Source: Pseudomonas protegens (GTDB lineage: Bacteria > Pseudomonadota > Gammaproteobacteria > Pseudomonadales > Pseudomonadaceae). Taken from it: DNA of 64,000 nucleotides. Positions 60,104-64,000 of the stretch are shown here, piece by piece. The notes under the pieces are model-generated. The model was not told the origin of the DNA and did no database searches. It saw nothing but the letters and a program-made list of their open reading frames with translations. Numbering within the stretch: position 1 is the stretch's first letter; each line of letters begins with the position of its first letter. The stretch is taken from the NCBI RefSeq assembly GCF_003363755.1, contig NZ_CP031396.1, positions 5,302,501-5,366,500 on the forward strand, read 5' to 3'. The translations under genes were made by a program, and so were the position numbers.

Positions 60104-60553
60104 ATGGCCGACAGCCGTGCGGCGCGTCTGGCGCCGGTGGTGGACATGGCGGAAAACGCCGAGCGTACCGCTGCCCAGCGTCTGGAGTACTTTCACGGCC
60201 AGGTGCGTGTGGCCCAGAGCAAGCTCGGGGACCTGGAGCGTTTTCGTGGCGACTACCAGGAGCAGTGGGTCGAGCGCGGCAAGCTCGGCGTCAGTGGTCA
60301 CTGGTTGATGAACTACCAGTATTTTCTCAGTCAGCTGGATACCGCCGTGGCCCAGCAGCGGCAAAGCCTTGCCTGGCATCAAAACAACCTCGATCGCGCG
60401 CGCGAGGCCTGGCAGCAGGCTTATGCCCGGGTGGAAGGGCTGCGCAAGCTGGTGCAGCGTTACATTGATGAGGCTCGAGCGCTTGAGGACAAGCGCGAAC
60501 AGAAGCTGCTGGATGAACTTTCCCAGCGTCTGCCCCGTCAGAACCCTTATTGA
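60104..60553 (+). CDS. fliJ: Flagellar export chaperone FliJ
   Basis: Antiparallel coiled-coil protein resembling F1-gamma that couples FliI to the export gate. 149 residues, almost entirely helical and charged, ending EQKLLDELSQRLPRQNPY. Seven bases after fliI. Confidence 0.93.
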   Translation: MADSRAARLAPVVDMAENAERTAAQRLEYFHGQVRVAQSKLGDLERFRGDYQEQWVERGKLGVSGHWLMNYQYFLSQLDTAVAQQRQSLAWHQNNLDRAREAWQQAYARVEGLRKLVQRYIDEARALEDKREQKLLDELSQRLPRQNPY

Positions 60554-60640
60554 GAGCGCTCATTTTTCGTCCGCAGGTTGTTCGCCGGGTCAGTGGGTGC
60601 TAAACCTTTTAAACGTCGTCAATGACAAGGAAGCAGTCAC

Positions 60641-60946
60641 ATGTCGGTCGTTACAGAAATATCCCCGGACGGACAAAAACTCACGATTTCCATCAGGGGG
60701 CGCTTCGATTTCGGGCGCCACCAGGAGTTTCGTGAATCCTATGAGCGCCTGAACCGGACGCCGGAGTCCATTGTGGTGGACCTCAAGGAAGCCACCTACC
60801 TCGACAGCTCGGCCCTGGGCATGCTGTTGCTGTTGCGTGATCATGCCGGTGGCGACAATGCCGATGTCCGGGTGATCAACAGCAACTCGGATGTGCGCAA
60901 GATCCTTGCCATCTCCAATTTCGACAAGCTTTTCGACATCAGTTGA
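60641..60946 (+). CDS. hsbA: Anti-sigma-factor antagonist HsbA (STAS domain)
   Basis: A 101-residue STAS protein with the phosphorylation site around Ser56 in ATYLDSSALGMLLLL. In P. aeruginosa HsbA is switched by HsbR and binds the anti-sigma factor FlgM or a diguanylate cyclase, choosing between swimming and biofilm. Here it is the first of hsbA-hsbR-hptB, between fliJ and fliK. CAAGGAAG lies upstream. Confidence 0.88.
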   Translation: MSVVTEISPDGQKLTISIRGRFDFGRHQEFRESYERLNRTPESIVVDLKEATYLDSSALGMLLLLRDHAGGDNADVRVINSNSDVRKILAISNFDKLFDIS

Positions 60947-60951
60947 GCGGT

Positions 60952-62658
60952 ATGCGCTCGATGACCGAGCCCCTGTGTGTGCTGATCGCCGAAGATGGCG
61001 CGGCGGACCGCTTGCTGCTGTCTGGCATTATCCGGCGCCAGGGGCACCAGGTGCTGGCGGCCAGTAATGGGGCCGAGGCCCTGGCGTTGTTCGAGCAGCA
61101 GCGTCCGCACATAGTGCTGATGGACGCGATGATGCCGGTGATGGACGGCTTTGAGGCGGCGCGACGGATCAAGACCCTGGCGGGCGAGACCCTGGTGCCG
61201 ATCATCTTCCTCACCTCCCTGAGTGAAGGGGAGGCGCTGGCTCGCTGTCTGGAGGCAGGTGGCGACGACTTTCTGGCCAAGCCCTATAACCCGGTGATTC
61301 TGGGGGCCAAGATCAACGCCATGGACCGTTTGCGGCGCCTGCAGGAAACCGTGCTGGCGCAGCGGGACCAGATCACTCGTCACCACGATTACTTGCTCAA
61401 CGAGCAACGGGTGGCCAAGGCGGTGTTCGACAAGGTCGCCCACTCCGGTTGCCTGGATGCGCCGAACATCCGCTACCTGCAGTCGCCTTACGCGCTGTTC
61501 AATGGCGATTTGCTGCTGGCGGCCTACACCCCGGCGGGTGACATGCATGTGCTGTTGGGGGACTTCACCGGTCATGGATTGCCAGCGGCGGTGGGGGCCA
61601 TGCCCCTGGCCGAGGTGTTTTATGGCATGACCGCCAAGGGTTACGGGCTGCCGGAAACCCTGCGGGAGATGAATGCCAAGCTCAAGCGCATTCTGCCGGT
61701 GGATATGTTCTGTTGTGCGACCCTGCTGTGCCTGAGTACCCAGCGACGGTCAGTGGAGGTGTGGAATGGCGGCATGCCCGAGGGGTATCTGTATCGTCAT
61801 GCCGGCAGTGCGCGTACGCCCCTGGTGGCGCGACATCTGCCCCTCGGGGTGCTGAGTGCCGAGGCTTTCGAAGATCGCACTGAAGTGTTCCCCATGGCGC
61901 CGGGGGATCGGGTATTCCTGCTGTCCGATGGGGTGATCGACACCTGCAACACCGCCGATGAGTTGTTTGGTGTGGAGCGGTTGCACCGGGTGTTTGCCGC
62001 CAACCGCGAGCAGGAGCGACTGTTCGAGGAGATTCAGCAGGCCCTGGAGGACTTTGGTGGCAGTGCCCGGGACGATGTGAGCATGGTCGAAGTCGGCTTG
62101 CCAGAATTTCCCAGGCTGGCGCCGCCGGCCCCGGTGTACTCCGACAGCGGCCAGTCCTGTCCGCTGGATTGGTCGGTGAGCTTCGAGTTCCGCGCCGCTA
62201 CCCTCAAGCGCTTCAATCCTTTGCCGTATCTGTTGCAGTTGTTGCTGGAGGTGCACGGCCTGCGCTCCCAGAGCGGGGCTCTGTACAGCGTGCTGGCCGA
62301 ACTCTATTCCAATGCCTTGGAGCACGGTGTGCTCAAGCTCGACTCCCGGCTTAAACGGGATGCCGAGGGCTTCAGTCGCTATTACCGCGAGCGATCCGTG
62401 AGGCTGGCGGAGCTAGAGGATGGCTTTGTGCGGGTGCATTTGCAGGTGCAGCCTCTGGAGGCGGGAGGGCGCCTGATAGTGCGGGTCGAAGACAGTGGCG
62501 AGGGCTTCGATGTCGCGGCGATCCTGGCTCGGCCCAACGATACCGGGCGCTTGTCGGGGCGCGGTGTCAGCCTGATCCGACAGATGAGTCGCCAGGCGGA
62601 GTGGGCGGACGATGGGCGCAGTGTCTGCGTGGAGTTTTCCTGGGAGGCTCTGGCATAA
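60952..62658 (+). CDS. hsbR: Response regulator/phosphatase/kinase HsbR
   Basis: A 568-residue three-domain switch: REC with Asp58 in IVLMDAMMPVMDG, PP2C-type phosphatase (LLGDFTGHGLPAAVGAMPL ... DDVSMVEV) and a C-terminal HATPase/SpoIIAB-like anti-sigma kinase (LAELYSNALEHGV, VEDSGEGFD, GRGVSLIRQM). It sets the phosphorylation state of HsbA. I choose the ATG at 60952; TTG 60943 (overlapping hsbA) and ATG 60961 are alternatives. Confidence 0.9.
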   Translation: MRSMTEPLCVLIAEDGAADRLLLSGIIRRQGHQVLAASNGAEALALFEQQRPHIVLMDAMMPVMDGFEAARRIKTLAGETLVPIIFLTSLSEGEALARCLEAGGDDFLAKPYNPVILGAKINAMDRLRRLQETVLAQRDQITRHHDYLLNEQRVAKAVFDKVAHSGCLDAPNIRYLQSPYALFNGDLLLAAYTPAGDMHVLLGDFTGHGLPAAVGAMPLAEVFYGMTAKGYGLPETLREMNAKLKRILPVDMFCCATLLCLSTQRRSVEVWNGGMPEGYLYRHAGSARTPLVARHLPLGVLSAEAFEDRTEVFPMAPGDRVFLLSDGVIDTCNTADELFGVERLHRVFAANREQERLFEEIQQALEDFGGSARDDVSMVEVGLPEFPRLAPPAPVYSDSGQSCPLDWSVSFEFRAATLKRFNPLPYLLQLLLEVHGLRSQSGALYSVLAELYSNALEHGVLKLDSRLKRDAEGFSRYYRERSVRLAELEDGFVRVHLQVQPLEAGGRLIVRVEDSGEGFDVAAILARPNDTGRLSGRGVSLIRQMSRQAEWADDGRSVCVEFSWEALA

Positions 62659-62688
62659 TCCTGGGGTTCTTGATCAAGGAGTGAACAA

Positions 62689-63033
62689 GTGGCTGAGATA
62701 CATCTGGACCACACGGTGCTCAACGCATTGCAGGAGGTCATGGAGGATGAATACCCCGTCCTGCTGGACACTTTCGTCTGCGACTCCGAGGAACGAGTGC
62801 GGCTGTTGCGCAAGTCCGAGGATGCTCTGCAGCTAGTGGCGACCGCCCATAGTCTCAAGGGCAGTAGCAGCAATATGGGGGCGATCCGCCTGGCTGAGCT
62901 CTGTCATGAGCTTGAGGTGCGGGCCGGACAGTCGGCCGTTGATGGCATTCGCCAGCTGGTGGGGGAGATCGATGGCGAGTTCGCCATTGTCCGGCGCTTG
63001 TGCGAGCAGGAATTGCAGCGCTTCCACTGCTGA
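62689..63033 (+). CDS. hptB: Histidine phosphotransfer protein HptB
   Basis: A 114-residue Hpt domain with phosphorylatable His54 in ATAHSLKGSSSNMG. In P. aeruginosa it relays phosphate from several hybrid kinases to HsbR. GTG start with AAGGAG upstream. Confidence 0.9.
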   Translation: MAEIHLDHTVLNALQEVMEDEYPVLLDTFVCDSEERVRLLRKSEDALQLVATAHSLKGSSSNMGAIRLAELCHELEVRAGQSAVDGIRQLVGEIDGEFAIVRRLCEQELQRFHC

Positions 63034-63065
63034 GAAACGACCTTTTGTCAGCGGGTTGATAAAGC

Positions 63066-63081
63066 TGGCTCGACCTTTGCA
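63066..63081 (+). promoter_or_regulatory. Sigma54 promoter of fliK
   Basis: TGGCTCGACCTTTGCA: one mismatch in the -24 half and a perfect TTGCA at -12, 51 bases before fliK. Confidence 0.85.
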
Positions 63082-63131
63082 GTCAAGTCTCTGAACTGTA
63101 CCTTTGATCCCCGTGCAGCGGAGACTGTCCC

Positions 63132-64000
63132 ATGGCTGTTACCCCTAATTCGCTTCTTCAGGCCACAGCTCAGGCCAACGCTAAGTCCAAGACTCAAGCG
63201 GCCCCTGCCAGCCCTCTGGCAAGCGTTGCCGAGCCTGGGGACAAGGCGTCCAGCTTCGCGCAGCTCTATGCCAAGGAGTCTCAGAGCAAGCCGCAGAACA
63301 AGTCGCCGGCCCTCGCCGACAACTCGCCCAAGCCCGTACGGGACAAGAGCGTCGACAACAGTCCGAAGAAGGATGTTGCCAGCGATCAGTCTGCCGCGCC
63401 GCAGCCAGCGGTTGCCGATAGCGGCAAAACCTTGCCTGCCGATAAGCCGGTGAGCAGCGACAGCAAGCCCGCCACTGCCGCCAGTGATGACAGCAAGCCG
63501 GCCGATACCACGCAGGCCGACGCCTCGGTGGATCCGGCGCCGGTGGACCCGAGTCTGTTGCCGACGATCCAGCCGCAACCTCAGGTCGCCGAAGTGCCGC
63601 CGCCGGTAGTGGCTGCGCAACCTCAGGTGGAAGTGCCCGTGGCGCCGCCCGCTGGAGTGGTGGCAGCGGTAGTGCCGACGGTGGCGCCTGTGGCGGAGCC
63701 GCCCAAGGAGGCCTTCGATCCTGAGGCTGATCCGCTGGATGCCTTGCCAGCGCTGCGTCTGGCCATGGAGCAAGGCGGGCATGTATCGGCTTCCAGTCAG
63801 TCTCAGCCCAAGGCTGCACCCGCGAATGCCGATGCCGACGGTCAGTTGACGTCGGTGCAGAACTTCGCCAATGGCATGGCCGGCATGCTTGAGCAGCACA
63901 CCAGCAAGAACAGTACCGAGCAGGGCGGCGAAAAGGCCTTCACTGGCCTGATTGCCGACGGCCTGAAAGACCTCAAGGGGGCTTCCAGCGATACCCGGGT
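63132..64000 (+). CDS. fliK: Hook-length control protein FliK, 3' end outside window
   Basis: Molecular ruler that ends hook export and switches substrate specificity. The first 289 residues are in the window: MAVTPNSLLQATAQANAKSK followed by Ala/Pro/Ser/Lys-rich low-complexity sequence, typical of the poorly conserved ruler part. The conserved C-terminal switch domain lies beyond the right edge. Position after hptB and before fliL in Pseudomonas supports the call. Confidence 0.88.
   Translation, partial: MAVTPNSLLQATAQANAKSKTQAAPASPLASVAEPGDKASSFAQLYAKESQSKPQNKSPALADNSPKPVRDKSVDNSPKKDVASDQSAAPQPAVADSGKTLPADKPVSSDSKPATAASDDSKPADTTQADASVDPAPVDPSLLPTIQPQPQVAEVPPPVVAAQPQVEVPVAPPAGVVAAVVPTVAPVAEPPKEAFDPEADPLDALPALRLAMEQGGHVSASSQSQPKAAPANADADGQLTSVQNFANGMAGMLEQHTSKNSTEQGGEKAFTGLIADGLKDLKGASSDTR

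Noticed and set aside
1..64000. CRISPR arrays, tRNA/rRNA genes, insertion sequences, prophage or integrase genes
   Set aside because: None seen when reading both strands; the glycosylation island has no flanking transposase or attachment repeat that I can recognise.

Overview
This window is a stretch of chromosome from a Pseudomonas of the fluorescens group. High GC, the gene order (phhA-phhB-phhC with divergent phhR; flgFGHIJKL, glycosylation genes, fliC-flaG-fliD-fliS-fliT, fleQ, fleSR, fliEFGHIJ, hsb genes, fliK) and close family matches all point there. The species is not determinable from sequence reading alone, although a short flagellin of 283 residues fits the fluorescens/protegens/syringae type.

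Layout. 1-4.8 kb: a housekeeping cluster (PHP nuclease rnm/yciV cut by the window edge, yciO, scpA, scpB, rluB). 4.9-6.1 kb, minus strand: a 45-residue peptide gene followed by an M29-type metalloenzyme gene. 6.1-7.1 kb: a long control region with a PhhR/TyrR-like box, hairpins and small ORFs. 7.1-10.9 kb: aroP, arfB, an MFS transporter and two very small genes. 11.0-15.3 kb: the phenylalanine hydroxylase system phhABC with its activator phhR. 15.4-17.0 kb, minus strand: a 2-oxoglutarate-type dioxygenase and a TylF-type methyltransferase.

17.3-64 kb is almost entirely flagellar. flgFGHIJ builds the rod, rings and rod cap, and flgKL the hook-filament junction. Between flgL and fliC lies an 18-kb glycosylation island. 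It contains two very large multi-domain glycosyltransferases (Fgt1/Fgt2-like), a CDP-6-deoxyhexose operon that includes a TylC3/NovU-type 3-C-methyltransferase, a pseudaminic-acid set (pseC, pseF, a pseG-pseH fusion, pseI, but no pseB), a ketoacyl-ACP synthase III, and a DUF115/MAF-type flagellin glycosyltransferase with a small partner. After this come fliC, flaG, fliD, fliS and fliT, the master regulator fleQ, the fleSR two-component pair, the basal-body/export operon fliEFGHIJ, the HptB-HsbR-HsbA signalling genes, and the start of fliK (cut by the window end).

How it works together. FleQ and FleR are sigma54 activators. GG-N10-GC sigma54 promoter matches lie before flgF, fleSR, fliE, fliK and the CDP-sugar operon, and a sigma28-type promoter lies before fliC. 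Sugar synthesis is thus physically, and probably transcriptionally, wired into flagellar assembly. The most interesting items are the peptide/M29 pair near a PhhR-like box, the candidate branched CDP-sugar pathway, and the pseudaminate pathway lacking its first enzyme.
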